Shown piece by piece: positions 24,301 through 36,232 of a DNA stretch of 45,699 nucleotides. The notes under the pieces are model-generated. The model was not told the origin of the DNA. It saw only the letters and a program-made list of their open reading frames with translations, and did not search any database. The stretch's first letter is position 1, and every line of letters starts with the position of its first letter. Source of the stretch: Conoideocrella luteorostrata (taxonomy: Eukaryota > Ascomycota > Sordariomycetes > Hypocreales > Clavicipitaceae). The position numbers and the translations under genes were made by a program. The stretch covers positions 1 to 45,699 of the forward strand of contig JASWJB010000337.1 of the NCBI GenBank assembly GCA_032433595.1, given 5' to 3'.

Positions 24301-27211
24301 CCAGCTGCAACGGGATCCCCCGCCATTCTAGTCCGTAGTTTCCTTTTGTCTTTCTTTTTTGTTTTTGTCTTTGTTTCTTTTGGTAGCGCGCCTCCTTGAC
24401 GGCTGATGCAGGTCTTCGCTCATTCCTTTTCCTCGGCTGCGGTCCAGCGAACGAAGGAACGAAACGAGCCGGGTCGGGCCATGCAGCTCTCGATAAGATT
24501 GATTGACATGGCTGGGTGCGCACGGATGTCGGTCATCAGATCTGGGGCCACGTCGACCCCTGCAGGCAGTCTTACTCGTAACTGGATCGCCGTGTCAAGC
24601 CTACCCAAGCACCCAGGCCAGATCCGCTGGCAAAAGCACGCATGTTGAGCATGGCTGACGAGAATTCACCGGCGTCATGCTCGTTTACTTGCGAAACATC
24701 TTCTCTTTGACTACGGAGTGCCAGGGTTTCGTCCGTTTCGATTGTTTCATTCACTGAGGCTTTATGCGACCGAATTCTCGGCTTCTCTCGATCATTTGCC
24801 GCATGTCCACCGTCCCTCCGGACGAGTTTCAGTCCCCCAGCCTGCCTTATTGTTGGAAGCAGAAGAAAATCCCAGCAGCACCTTGAAGTCTAGCCCAAAA
24901 ATTCAAATCTGTGGGCTCGTTGACTGCTGGTAGTATTTGGTGGTCGTTGGGCAAGCCAGTACTCCGTAATTGGTCGAGGTTGGGACGAGTCCATGTGTCC
25001 ATCAACAAGGATGCCCTCTAGCTAACCAGCTCCCCTGCCTGATTTGGGAACTATCCAGCTTGCCAGCCACCGGACCCGAATAACTCTTTTCTTTCGGACC
25101 GCTCCGTACATGTACCGTACAGTACTGTACAATAACAACTACATGCCAAGAAAACGTTGCGGAGTGGCAGTGGGTGAGATGGAATATTGCTCCCTGCTGC
25201 ACGGAGTATTGAACTCTTTTTTTTTTTAACACGGAGGTCCTGCGACTACTCCGTCTTGCTGTACGACTCTGTCCTGTAACTACAAGACACGTAGGGCGGG
25301 GTAGAATGTGTGAGTGGCCAAACAGTCTGAGACATCTTGTCAAGCACGCCATGCTAACATGTATGTACCATAACGAGCGGAGTCCTCCTGGCCAGCTAGC
25401 CAACTAGCACAATGCTATTTGCCTCCCCAGCCTGCCAACTTGCCAACCTTACCCAGACCTGGACCATGACGGCCCACATGTAGCTCTAACTGAGACAAAG
25501 AGCTCCTGTATTCTAACACCAGACATGCAGAACTGTTCGGATACATTGTGGCAACGTGCTCAGAAACGGTTGACTTGCTGCTTGGTTATGCCCTACGAGG
25601 TAATCCGCACTCTGCCTGCAAACGCCGACTACACAAAATCCTCCAGTCACACAGCTTGCATCCCAGAACAGCGCAACCACCCGAGGCTCATCTCAACACG
25701 CGGGAACTCCGTGCAGATTCAAAAATAGTGTCTGCATTGACCACTTGCTTGGCCTTATTCCAGGTCACGTTTTCGCGGGTCGAGAGACGCGACCCGGACG
25801 CGTTTAGAACTCGCTGAAAGTGAAACGCATTTCACTCACACTGCAAGCTACCCTACATCGTGAAGTTGAATTGTTCCGGCTTCTTTACGCCAGAGCACCG
25901 GCTGCATCCGACGGGATCGCGGTATTTGTTGACATGGGAACTTTATTCCCATGATAATTTTTTTTTTCTTTCCTTTTGAGCAGGGGTTTCCGGTCTGTCA
26001 TTATCAGATTTGGTAGGTTTTTGTGTGAATGGGTGTACAGCGTTATTCCGTTGAGATGAGGGATTTGGGATGTGTTTGCCGAATGCAGCATTTTTAACTA
26101 ACAGTCCAATATGACAATGATAGTGACACGAAGTTGATTGAGTTGATTGATACCACTCAATACCAGTTCATCGACCGGGGCTGAAGCCATACAAGCGTGC
26201 CACTCTTGGCCGTTTTGTTTAGGACGGATGCCAGTACTCATAGTCAGATATGTCGGCAATCAAATGGTACCACGGCCACTCCGAAAATAGGAAAAATTGT
26301 CATAGCCCTTGAGCAAATTAATTTGATTCCAATGGGGAATTTTCGCTTGAAAGCGATTCGGGGCCGAGCCTGATCATGCTTTCCTACACAAACTTAAGAC
26401 GGTGAGCGTCGCGGTTAAGCTACTCTAGCATCACTGTGCAGCCTAGTGAAATAACGATGAGATTGACGGTGAACCCGTCATTGCCCTGAGCCTAGCGCAA
26501 TTTAAACAGGCTAAGTTGTTATTACACATGTGAACTCTATGGACTCAACACAAGAGGTGCTCGATAAATGAATATGGGTTGAGGTGATCATGAATACCTG
26601 TGCGTCTGGGTAAAGTCATGAGCCTCATATTTTGTACGGCATAACTTTTGCTGCGTACTCGCGGGAGTAGCAAAAACCCATGCGAGCGTTGTTAAAAAAA
26701 AAAGGAATGAGACTGAAGTTGTAGAATCAGGTGATGATTACAATATGTCACCTACTTTTCGTTCTTTTTCACATTTTGGCTATTGCAGTCGTTTCTCCGC
26801 AACAATCGTTTCGCACTCTAATTCTAGGGTAGGCGGCCCGAGAACTCAATCATATACGGTTGGCAAACTCCCACTACACTAATTGATACCCGACCAATTC
26901 CCGACAATCACAGCAACAATACCTGAGCCACAGACCCTAATTTCGTATTGTCTACGAGCTAGCTTCGGGCTCTTCATATTGTTGCAGCACAAGGCGCCTA
27001 CGCCATCACAATTAAAACGGCTGGATGAGTGCGAAGAGCGCATAGGACATGTCACGGAGAATTATTTAGCCAAGTGGGTTTGCTCGCAAGTTTGCCGGCG
27101 GGGATTCTCTCTTCTGGCTCTCATGGCAGAAGAGGTGCCGTTATGAAAGCTCCGTCTCGACACGCCCAAGCTCGACGTAAAGTCATATTCAAGCATCACC
27201 GCACCAGGAAA
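21333..27211. other. 5.9-kb gap between divergent transcription-factor and farnesyltransferase genes
   Basis: No gene is supported. The left end is the long leader and promoter of the Zn2Cys6 gene, and the right end is the RAM1 promoter. TACGGAGTA/TACTCCGTA words are frequent (22101, 22711, 23482, 23738, 24960, with near-copies at 24047, 24068 and 25101). A nine-base repeat (AATCCCACC-like) lies at 23659-23694 and a GCGATAAT repeat at 24204-24235. Base composition becomes AT-rich after about 25900. Unspliced non-coding RNA cannot be excluded. Confidence 0.5.
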
Positions 27212-29002
27212 ATGGCGGCGACGGCGGCTTCTCCGGAAATTTCATCCACTGTGAGCATGGCATCACTAACAGTGCAGGACGCGGGAGATGCTTCTCCTCC
27301 GGCGCTACCCAGGCTCGTCACCTCCTATCCGCCCATCCGAGATGCTTTGGTCACGGATAGCTCGCAGCTTCAGGATGAGACCATGGAAGAATGCATGCCT
27401 TTTTTGACGGGACATGGTCATGACCTCTGCAACAGGAATGGGATCCCGTCGCTCCTGCGTGATCGTCATGTGAAATTCCTGCAGAAGCAGCTCGGCGCGT
27501 TGCCATCCATGTTCAAAGCTGCGGACCCAAGCAGGCCGTGGATATTCTACTGGTGCCTCAACGGATTGTCCATTCTCGGTGAAGATGTCGCTGAATATCG
27601 CACGAGACTCATCGAAACAGTCCGCCCCATGCAGAACGAGATGGGGGGTTTTGCAGGAGGCTTCGGCCAGACCTCCCATCTTGCCACCACCTATGCAGCT
27701 GTCCTGTCACTGGCTTTGGTCGGCGGGGATGAGGCGTACAACGTTATTGATAGGAGGAGCATGTGGAAATGGCTTTGCTCGCTTAAGCAACCAGATGGGG
27801 GTTTCCAGATGGCCGTGGGTGGCGAGGAGGATGTGAGGTGAGTCCATTTCTTCCCTCCCTTGTTCGTGGCAGGCCTTGTGGCACCATGTATGTGCTGACA
27901 AGGTGCTCTACAAGAGGAGCCTACTGCGCGAGTGTCATCATCTCGCTGCTAAATATTCCCCGTAACCTATCACCAGACTCGCCCGCATGCAGTGCAGGAC
28001 ACACTGATCTCTTTGGAGGCCTTCCAGAATGGGTAGGAAGATGTACGTTTTTTTCTTCTCCGCTGCACCTTGCTCTTCTTCGAATTTGATTTGTTTACGG
28101 CTTTGAGCTTCACTGCGTGGTTTTGTATTCTTGTATCTGATCTGTTTTTCCCTCTCTTAGGCCAAACTTATGAAGGTGGCGTATCTGCATCTCCAGGCTT
28201 CGAGGCCCATGGTGCATATGCGTTCTGCGCTTTGGGATGCCTGGCAATCCTCCATTCTCCACATAGAACAATTCCGAAGTGAGTCACCCTACGGCTTAAA
28301 TGCGTTGGCCGTGTTATTTCGTGGGGTGGGATTCGCGTCAAGAGTTTACTGACCTTCACCCCTCCGCAGATACCTTGACACTCCGCGTCTTCTTTCTTGG
28401 CTGTCCTCTCGACAACATGCACCAGAGGGTGGCTTTTCTGGCCGGACAAACAAACTAGTCGACGGTTGCTACAGTCACTGGGTCGGAGGATGCTGGCCTC
28501 TTATCGAGGCCAGCCTTCGCGGCCCGGAGGGGCAAAGTACCCGACCTGCAGAAAACCCGCCCACGCCGGTGGATGACAGCCTCTTTGACCGCAATGGGCT
28601 GATCCGGTACATTCTTTGCTGTTGTCAAGATCTGACCAAGCGTGGCGGCTTGCGAGACAAACCTGGCAAGTAAGGCATACCAAACAATAACAATCCCTGT
28701 TCGGAAATTTCGCGGAGCTTTGTGACATTGACTTGTGATGATGCAGATATTCCGATGCGTACCATACCTGCTATGTGTTATCCGGGTTGAGTTCTACACA
28801 GCATAAGTGGATATTAAAATCTGCTCGTGCCCATTCAGCAATAATGGATGGCGATCGATGGTCGGTTGCGCCATTCACGTCAACAGAAGACCAGATCTTT
28901 GAAGAAGTGGACAGAGTCGGGACAATACACCCAGTCTATGTCATTCCGCAGCACAAGGTTGATGACTGCCAGAGATATTTTGTTGCGAAAACGAGTCTCT
29001 GA
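27212..29002 (+). CDS. RAM1: Protein farnesyltransferase beta subunit
   Basis: This is the catalytic beta subunit that, with an alpha subunit, attaches farnesyl to CaaX proteins such as Ras and mating factors. The five exons are 27212-27837, 27915-28042, 28161-28278, 28370-28669 and 28747-29002, all with GT-AG introns of 77-118 bp. Joins rebuild family blocks: DVRGAYCA, GRCQTYEGG and PKYLDT. The product is 475 residues from the ATG at 27212 (A at -3, G at +4). An in-frame ATG at 27143 would add 23 basic residues and cannot be excluded. PFT repeats (GGF-, GAY-type) run through the protein. Zinc ligands by family position are D322 and C324 (in DGCYSHWVGG) and H397 (in DAYHTCY). The N-terminal PPIRDAL...DETMEEC region is also typical. 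The gene stands alone with large gaps on both sides. Confidence 0.93.
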
Positions 29003-29294
29003 GCCACTCAAATGTTGCTTGTGGGGGAGCTTCTCTTGATTCTTCTTTACGAGCTGGGCGTCTCTCCCTGAGCTCTGAATCTGAATGAAAGTTACTGAAC
29101 CTGTCACGTACTGATCTAAATCTTCCCAAATATTCTCGAACAGTTTGTGAACGAATGATTGTCTTTCGAACCTGCATGACTGCTCTTTGAACATCACTCA
29201 GAAAGTACTTTTTTTGTGAAACGATGGAAAACGAGCGAACCAGTAGCGATATTGTCAAAGTGTACATGGCAGGGCCACCATCGCCACCGCTCGG

Positions 29295-29584
29295 TTACAT
29301 TATGTGGCCAGCGCGTGGGCTCGGCATTGCGGAGCTCTTGCAGTCAAATGAATGAAGGTGACCGGTCCCGGACGGTATCTGGGCCATGTTCTTTGGCCAC
29401 TTCTGCCAGTCGAAGTAGCGAAGCTATCAGTAGATAGCAAGCCACGATGAAGAAACCCGAAATAGATGAGGATGAGCAAAAAGTCATGACCTACGCTCAG
29501 TTGGTCTGCTATAAACGACATTCTCCGGCTGTCTTTGATGTCATCGAGCAACGCCATGTTGATCATGTCCTGTGGACTTATCAT
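29295..29584 (-). CDS. Possible small spliced ORF or gene remnant
   Basis: I do not recognise it. An ATG at 29582-29584 opens 30 codons (SPQDMINMALLDDIKDSR and so on) whose composition looks like a helical protein segment. A plausible 91-bp intron follows: GTAGGT at 29494, a CTACTGATAG branch region and GGCAG at 29403-29404. Joining gives about 65 residues ending at the TAA at 29295-29297. The exon after the join has no clear domain. It could be a short real gene, a decayed gene end, or chance. Confidence 0.2.
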
Positions 29585-29701
29585 GTCGAAAGACGATTCG
29601 GAGATGACCGTTTACAACTTGGCTAAGATCCATGTCTCAGGCGCATTTTAGCTGTATCGACTTAAAGTTGGATACCAGATTGTTGGGACTAGAACTACAT
29701 T

Positions 29702-29719
29702 GTACGGAGTACTCCGTAC
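29702..29719. repeat. Perfect 18-bp palindrome of the TACGGAGTA word
   Basis: GTACGGAGTACTCCGTAC equals its own reverse complement and consists of two overlapping copies of the dispersed word in opposite orientation. It lies about 700 bp downstream of the farnesyltransferase stop. Confidence 0.85.
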
Positions 29720-29949
29720 CTCATCTCGACTAAAACGAGCTGGATGTTTTCTTTCCTCAGACAAATCTCCAGGCATGTCTCAACTGCAGAAAACCGAAAG
29801 TGGAGGAGGCTATGACAGTGTCAAAGTGGCATATCTGTGCATCTGGCCTGCGACTTGGCACATTGTGCGAAGTTTTAAAATTTTTTATCGTTTGTTTTTT
29901 TTTGTTTTTAAAAAAAAGGAGTTGAGCATTAAAGACCCAGAATGGTAAG

Positions 29950-30144
29950 ATGGATGGTGTCATGACTGGGGCCAACCGCCCCCATTTGGTTACATCTTTG
30001 GCCGCATCCTTGGCTCTGGGATACCTGTATTTGCGCCAGAAAGCCGTCAGAAACGCGAAGAGAGGCGTGAAGGGCATGGAGTGTCGATTGTGCAATATCA
30101 ACGAGTCCTGCTTCCTTCCGTGGAAGACTGCGCGGCACCGCTGA
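29950..30144 (+). CDS. Possible small membrane protein
   Basis: A 64-residue ORF. It has a short N-terminus, one hydrophobic stretch (LVTSLAASLALGYLYL), then a basic stretch (RQKAVRNAKR) and two Cys. This is the layout of many small single-pass mitochondrial proteins. I cannot name it, and no intron or promoter supports it. It overlaps an unrelated open frame on the other strand. Confidence 0.2.
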   Translation: MDGVMTGANRPHLVTSLAASLALGYLYLRQKAVRNAKRGVKGMECRLCNINESCFLPWKTARHR

Positions 30145-33100
30145 TATTCTACACTCCCTCGAGGAGTGCGGGTGGTGGTTTACATAAAATTTAGTGAGGC
30201 TGGGTAGTTTTCACAGTCAAGTTGAGATCCTCCACGCGTCATCATGATGGGAATATCCGTGCGCCAAGGTGTATCTGTACACTATGTACATACTCCGTAT
30301 GCGAACTTGATGCAGTGTGGCTCGCACAGAAGCGACATAAAAGTTGCACAACATGATTAGAGTAACCGTCATGGGGTAAACAGCCATGTGGGCTAAATTA
30401 TACACCCACAACTGTTTTTGTGCCGCGGATGTACCATATTATATCGCCTGCCGTTCCACTGTTCATGAGTAATGAGCCATTCATGCGGTCAAGGGTAATA
30501 ATATGATAGGATCGAATATCAGACTGCGGACCCTCTGTCCGTTGAAATTGATGTGTATCTCGGAGACGGACTTGCCACAAAGATTCTATTCGCGGCTGTG
30601 CACTTATGTCGAGGCTTCTGTAGGTTCGAGGCGTATTTTGGCTCACGCATAATTAATTTCCCCCATAACAATAGTGATGGTAATAATAATGATGCAACTG
30701 TAACATTGCTGCACAGGCCGATGCTCTGTGTAACAAGGAGTTATTCCTGGTGACCCACCCACAAAACAAAAACCAATATACTATAAAAATGCAACACGTA
30801 ACTGCATGAGACCAAGCCAAAACCGCGAGGCGAAATGATGGATGATGGACATAGGTACATGCTACAGCGCTTTATGAGTCGTGACGTCCTTATTGGTCGC
30901 AGAACCCTGTGACTTTTGGACGGCAACTGGCCGCTCACTCCGGAGTATCGAATCGCTCCTTCCCTCTAAAAGTATGTCTTGGATTCTGGTGCGGCCAAGC
31001 CAAAGTACTTCGACATCACATCACATCACATTTGACTATGGAAACTATTTTCTGCATCCTGCACGCAATAGCTCCTCCCTCCACTGCAGTCGCCACTGTC
31101 AGCAGTTTGCGGCCGAAATGCAGACTTGGCCATGCTCATGTTGACGTGTCTAAGCCATACTCGTACTCGCACTTCACATATGCGGGGTGTGAACTTGTGT
31201 GTGCTTGTCTCCAGCCACGACGAGAAACGGTGCTATTGCCCCTAACCCTAGCAAGAGGGAATTGTTGACAAATGTCATTTTCCAAAGTCTTTCGTCCGGC
31301 AAGATCTGGGCGATGGGGGGAGACAACTGCAGGTGCTCATATCGTCGACGCCCGCTATGACGGGCCAACGGGGGCGACAAGTAGCCACCCCCCCTTCTTC
31401 GGATGCCAACACATGGCTCAGGTCGTTGGTGCCATCGCTTTTCTGGCAACATTCGCAAGCTAACCCAAGTTATGACGGGCGACAGAGTAAGCCCAGTCAA
31501 GTGAAGCCGGCGTAAAACTATGGCGCCAAAGCCGAAGTTTACGTTCCCAGTGCTATATTGGAATTGCTTGCTGGCTGGTGAGGGCTTGGTATCAACATAG
31601 CTGCCACCTACTATGAAAATGGACTCGCGAATCCACCCTGCCCGCTCGGTGTAACGACGGAGTCCCACGATGCAGTGAAAGCTTGTGCCGTCTCAACCTC
31701 AAAATGCCAACAACGTGGCTATATTGGTAAGTTGCCAATGGCTTGATTAGGACAAGCGCTTTCTGATAACTACTTGGCCAACCTTCAAACAAGCCAAAGT
31801 AGCAGGGGACAACGAGAATCCATACTACGTGATGCTGTGCCATGCATACAACAGCCGGCTGCGTTTCACAAAGTCAGCAACGGCGGCAACATCTGGCTGG
31901 TTACCAGTCTCGCGGCTCCTGGGTTTGGAGGGGCGATCAGAAGCAACCCAATTTCCGATTCGGCGTAGCCACGCCCTCGGCAAGTGACTGGCGTCACGCC
32001 AGCAGGTGGTGGTGGGTGGAGGGCTGCTTATAGTTGAGAGCGGGTCTCGCAGGACGCTTCTACGAAATTATGGAACACGTCCTTGTCAGTAATTTGTACT
32101 CCGCAGTGAACTGCATGATGATCATGTACTTCGTGCAGCGAAGCTCCTTGCTGATGATGCTCTCAGTTAGATAGACAGTCCTGCGACGGTGACGGCAACG
32201 TGATGGGGAGCCCTGCCCCTGGGACCCTATTCATCTACTACCGGGCGAGACTGTCCGGTGCAGCTCTGTCCGGTTATTCTTTATTCACAGAACTCAACGA
32301 CTGCTGTCTCTATTCGGCGTGCAAACATTTTCGAGAACTGTCAATTGACTTGAATTGGCTTCAATTGGGGGAAGCACAGGAGAGAACACGATACCGGTAG
32401 TGTTAAGAATGCATATGTGAAGGCAGTCATTACGGAGTACATGGGAGGATATCAGAACGGAACATATGGCCCCGTGGATCTTGTTTCTTGCCCAGTTGCC
32501 TTGTCAGTTTCATTATAGATGCAGGGCAACAACAAACCACTGGACAGACTCGACGCCGCCGACGTCCTCGTCAAGTTGTACACGATGCTGCAACGACACG
32601 ATTGCAGCTCTCGAGGCCAGAAAAGGCGGCCAGGTACGTGGTCGCTACCTTGAAATTTGGAGAGGCGCTTCAAAGTGGGCTGCCGTTTGTGCCATCTACA
32701 ATACACCACTAAAGCAGCGGCACTGCCAACTCATCATTGCATAAGGGTTAATATTAAAGGCTTGCGGCCAGGCCCTTTTCGCACCTGGCAGCCTGGCGAC
32801 CCCTCTTCCATTCAGGCATGGTCCAATCAACCAGGGTAGATTCACCGTCCACGGCGCAAATAATCTCACAATATTATCATCTCATCCAAGAAGTGCATGT
32901 ACAGGATTCCACAGCTTGCGGTAGCCATTCAACGACACATCTTGCAGTCGGCCACTGCCAACCAGCCCCTCTCAAGCAAGGATGGGGAGCCGCCGTGGTT
33001 TTGGGCGTAACGCCGAATTAATTAGCCTAGTAGTGCCGCTTCTCTCGTCCTTCTCGATCCACAATCCCAACCACCTCTCTACCAAACGTGTGCCGACAAG

Positions 33101-35029
33101 GCCGCTGCGGTTCATGCATGCTTTACTCTACGCTCGGCTACGGAGTAATCGTATTAGTCTTTTCGACTCACCGATGGTTGTGGCTTCCTCATCTCGGGTT
33201 GGTGCACCTTAGGGCCGGCGTATTTTTACTGGACAATGGCTCGAAAACAACACATGCCAAGTGGCCATATGGCTTTCCCCACTAAGCCAATATACTTGCT
33301 CGATTCATATTATGTGCTCCGTATGTTCCAAGAATATCTAGCCGGTCTAAGGCGAATCGCCCGTTTGCTAGCCACTTAGACCTGGACAACCCAGTTTCCC
33401 GGTATTACAACATTGTAGTACTAGCATGGCAAGCCGGGACTGAAGCGCAAGAGCATCACGAGCAAACGCCATCAATCGTCAGCCAATTCATGGGTTCCCC
33501 ACGCCCGGCAGCCGGACGAACCCTCACCCTCGAGGCCGCAGCAAGCCCTGGCCAGGGACCCCGCAAAAGGCTGGGCTCACATTCCGCGATGCAGACAAGT
33601 CATGGAGAGAATGCAGCACGCGGAGTAGACGGACGGCGGATGGAGTACGTCGTCGCCTGTCAATGGTGATTTTATCAACCTGGGTCTGCTGTGCATTAGT
33701 GGCAGCCAGAAAGAGATATCTGGGAGGTCAGTCCTGCGACAGCCCAACCAGGGAACTGGCTGATCTAAGTCGAGGGTCCATGCTCGAAGGACCAAGCCTC
33801 ACGACTGTTGAACTTTGGCGCATCCTGCAGACTGCTGCCACGACACACGCGCTCGCGCACATACATGGAGTCTCGCCTGCACTGGTCCCCCGTTTTTGTT
33901 GTCTTAACCCTTTGCCACTCCACCACGTACCATACACTATACAAGACGGACTGGCCACGATGCCGGTTTTGGGCCAGTTGGACGTGTCGTGTCACTGACC
34001 TCACCACCGAGCATTACATCCTTTTTACGGTGTACTCCGTACGCCGGTATTTCGCTCATGCTTTTGCCTGTTGCCTGGTGGGAAACCATGCGGCCTGTTT
34101 TACTGGCAAGACCAACGGAGGCGTGGATAAGGGGCCCATTCATTGGAGGCGAAACGTAAACATTAACACTGAAGTAAACAGTCTGTGCTGGAGCACAGGA
34201 GGCGGTTCTGCATAGTCCCCATTACGCAGGACGATCACCAAGGTGCCCCTGTTTCCGGAGTCCCTTTTCTGTCAAGTCGCGAACCCTTGACAGTTGGCAG
34301 GCTCCTTAGGGTATTTATGGTACTTGAAATGAACGATAGTACTCCGTAAGTACTTCTTCCCTCTCACCCTCACTCCTTGACGATTGTTTGAGACTGCGAC
34401 AATGCCACAGTTGTAGATGGCCCTGTCCGTGAGAGAGCGCGCAATGCTTACGATGGAGAATGCATGGAGCAAAGTACGGTACTGGCAATGTAGATAGATG
34501 CACGGAGTATGTCTTTGCAAGTATCGATGATCTCGACCACGCACGTCTATTCCGGACGGAGCATCGCGAGCAGGCGCAGACAGACCAGATAATCAGACCC
34601 AGACCCAAAGCGCCGCCGCCCTTGAGCGGTGGAGCGGCCTAGTGCCCAGCGGTTTATCATCAACTGGCAACGGAGCACGCCAACACATCAATATGGGTCA
34701 CACTCTTTTTTGGAGAGCCGCAATCGTTTGCTCGAGCTGTCTCTAGACCACCCCCGGCTCACACGCTAACAAGCTTTGCTTTTACTCAACCACACATGTC
34801 TTGCTGTCGGTGGCTCGTCTGGCCGGCACTGTGGTCCCAAATTGCATGCTGGAAACCCTCGTTCGCCCAGGTCGAGGCCGATTGACTGACTCCCTTTCTC
34901 CGCCGCCGTAATCTGCACCCCGGGGGGCCCGTACCAGCATTGGATTGAACCACGCCGGAATGAGAATCCTGAAGAGTGAGGAACGAAGAGTGAGCCAAGA
35001 CGCAACCCAATTTAACCTCTCTCTGCGCC

Positions 35030-35383
35030 TATACTTGAACTCGTCTATTCTCCCTTCACCTCCCAGTCAGTTAGTCGTCTCCCGCTTCAACTTTCGCTTC
35101 TTCCCATCTTCCCATTGACGCCAATTGCTTCCTCAACCCGCCCTGCTCTTACATTCTGTCTGGGCAGTTCCGCTTCTGAATACACTTACTCGCCACGCTG
35201 ATTGGGAACACTCTCACCCCATTATCCCCCACGGCTTCCCACGGCCATAAATTTAAATTTCCTACTTTCTTTGTCTTCTTTTTTTTCTTTCTTTCCAACT
35301 TCCCTCTTGTTACCTCTACAAACATATCGGGCTCTTCACTTTCCATAAGCCTCTGTTCGCCTTTATTGGCATACGACGACAAC
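35030..35383 (+). promoter_or_regulatory. CT-rich core promoter and leader of the dsRBD gene
   Basis: A strongly pyrimidine-rich plus strand (35031-35300) is followed by an A-containing leader up to the ATG at 35384. Such CT-rich stretches are common upstream of transcription starts in filamentous ascomycetes. No TATA box is seen. Confidence 0.4.
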
Positions 35384-36232
35384 ATGGGCGGCTTCTACAT
35401 GCAGTATTTGGAGAGTAAGTTCGATTCTTTTCTCCTTGTGGCCCCGGATTCTGTCGTATCAGTCCCAATTGGTAAAACCCCGACAAGAAGAGCCGTGCAA
35501 ACCATACAAAATGACCCTTTTCCTCTCTCATGTTATCGACTCGGCCGTCAGCAGACCAAGAGGCTTCCCCTAACCGATCTAAAGACGGCCATTGTACCTG
35601 GCTTCGCTGCGAGTCATCAATTGGTAGTAATTGGAGGGCTTGATACCGTACGAACTGACGGCTTGTGACATCTTATTCACCGCATCGTCTCATTATCGCA
35701 TTGTCTGCTGAGCTGTGTGGCCCGGTCCGGCATATCATCCAGGCGCGTTGGATTCGATGCAATCGCAATAAGCATACCAAGACCTATTCTGCGAGCTCTC
35801 ATATCATCACACAACCATTCCCTTGATCACAGGTTTTATATGCAAAAGTGAAAATTTGTTAATCCTTATACGAAATTAGGTCTCTGCCGCCGCCGAGGAT
35901 GGACCGACCCTTCATACGAGTGCCACCGAGATCACAACGGCTTTACCTGTCACGTCCTTGTCAACGGCCGTGAATATCAAACGGACCTTTCGTACGAATC
36001 TGGTACCTTGGCCCAGGAGAATGCCGCCATGCGAGCATTTATGGTCTGCAGGAATTTTTCTGTGAATGGCGGCATGCTTGCTCGTAACGGCATCGTCCAA
36101 GGTTTGCCTGCAACCTCCGACTCTGGCCGTCGCCGTAAGAGTCGCAACACCTCGTCTAGGGATGGCAGTGAGCGCCATGGCCGCCGATCTGGAACCCACT
36201 CTAGCAGCTCGTCTACTGCTTCGTTCGAGTAA
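35384..36232 (+). CDS. Small protein with one double-stranded-RNA-binding domain
   Basis: Exon 1 (35384-35414) gives MGGFYMQYLE plus one base. A 465-bp intron (GTAAGT to AAATTAG) joins it to exon 2 (35880-36232), phase 1, forming SLCRRRGW. The product is 127 residues. Residues ~5-75 match the dsRBD pattern: a first helix (MQYLESLCRRRGW), beta strands with YECHRDHNGFTCHVLVNG and REYQ, and a last helix starting AQENAAMRAF. The last helix lacks the classical KKxAK basic motif (it has QENAAMRA), so RNA binding may be weak or the domain may bind protein. The tail (~85-127) is Arg/Ser-rich (GRRRKSR, SSSSSTASFE). The intron is longer than its neighbours' introns, and the short first exon rests on domain continuity. 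A link to RNA silencing or RNA processing is only a guess. I know no named homologue. Confidence 0.75.

Larger units (their letters stand above)
29003..35383. other. 6.4-kb gene-poor gap
   Basis: No confident gene lies here. Two weak small-ORF candidates are listed separately (29295-29584 minus, 29950-30144 plus). TACGGAGTA/TACTCCGTA words occur at 29703, 29710, 30291, 32431, 33139, 34033 and 34340. A CATCA repeat lies near 31014-31031. The last ~350 bp is the CT-rich promoter of the dsRBD gene. Other open frames are scattered and show no domain or splice logic. Confidence 0.5.

Noticed and set aside
31174..31668. 164-residue minus ORF in the gene-poor gap
   Set aside because: Long for this region but without domain, conserved-looking motif or intron signals. 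Probably chance.
33808..34215. 135-residue plus ORF
   Set aside because: It contains a TACTCCGTA word and overlaps several competing frames. No protein-like pattern.
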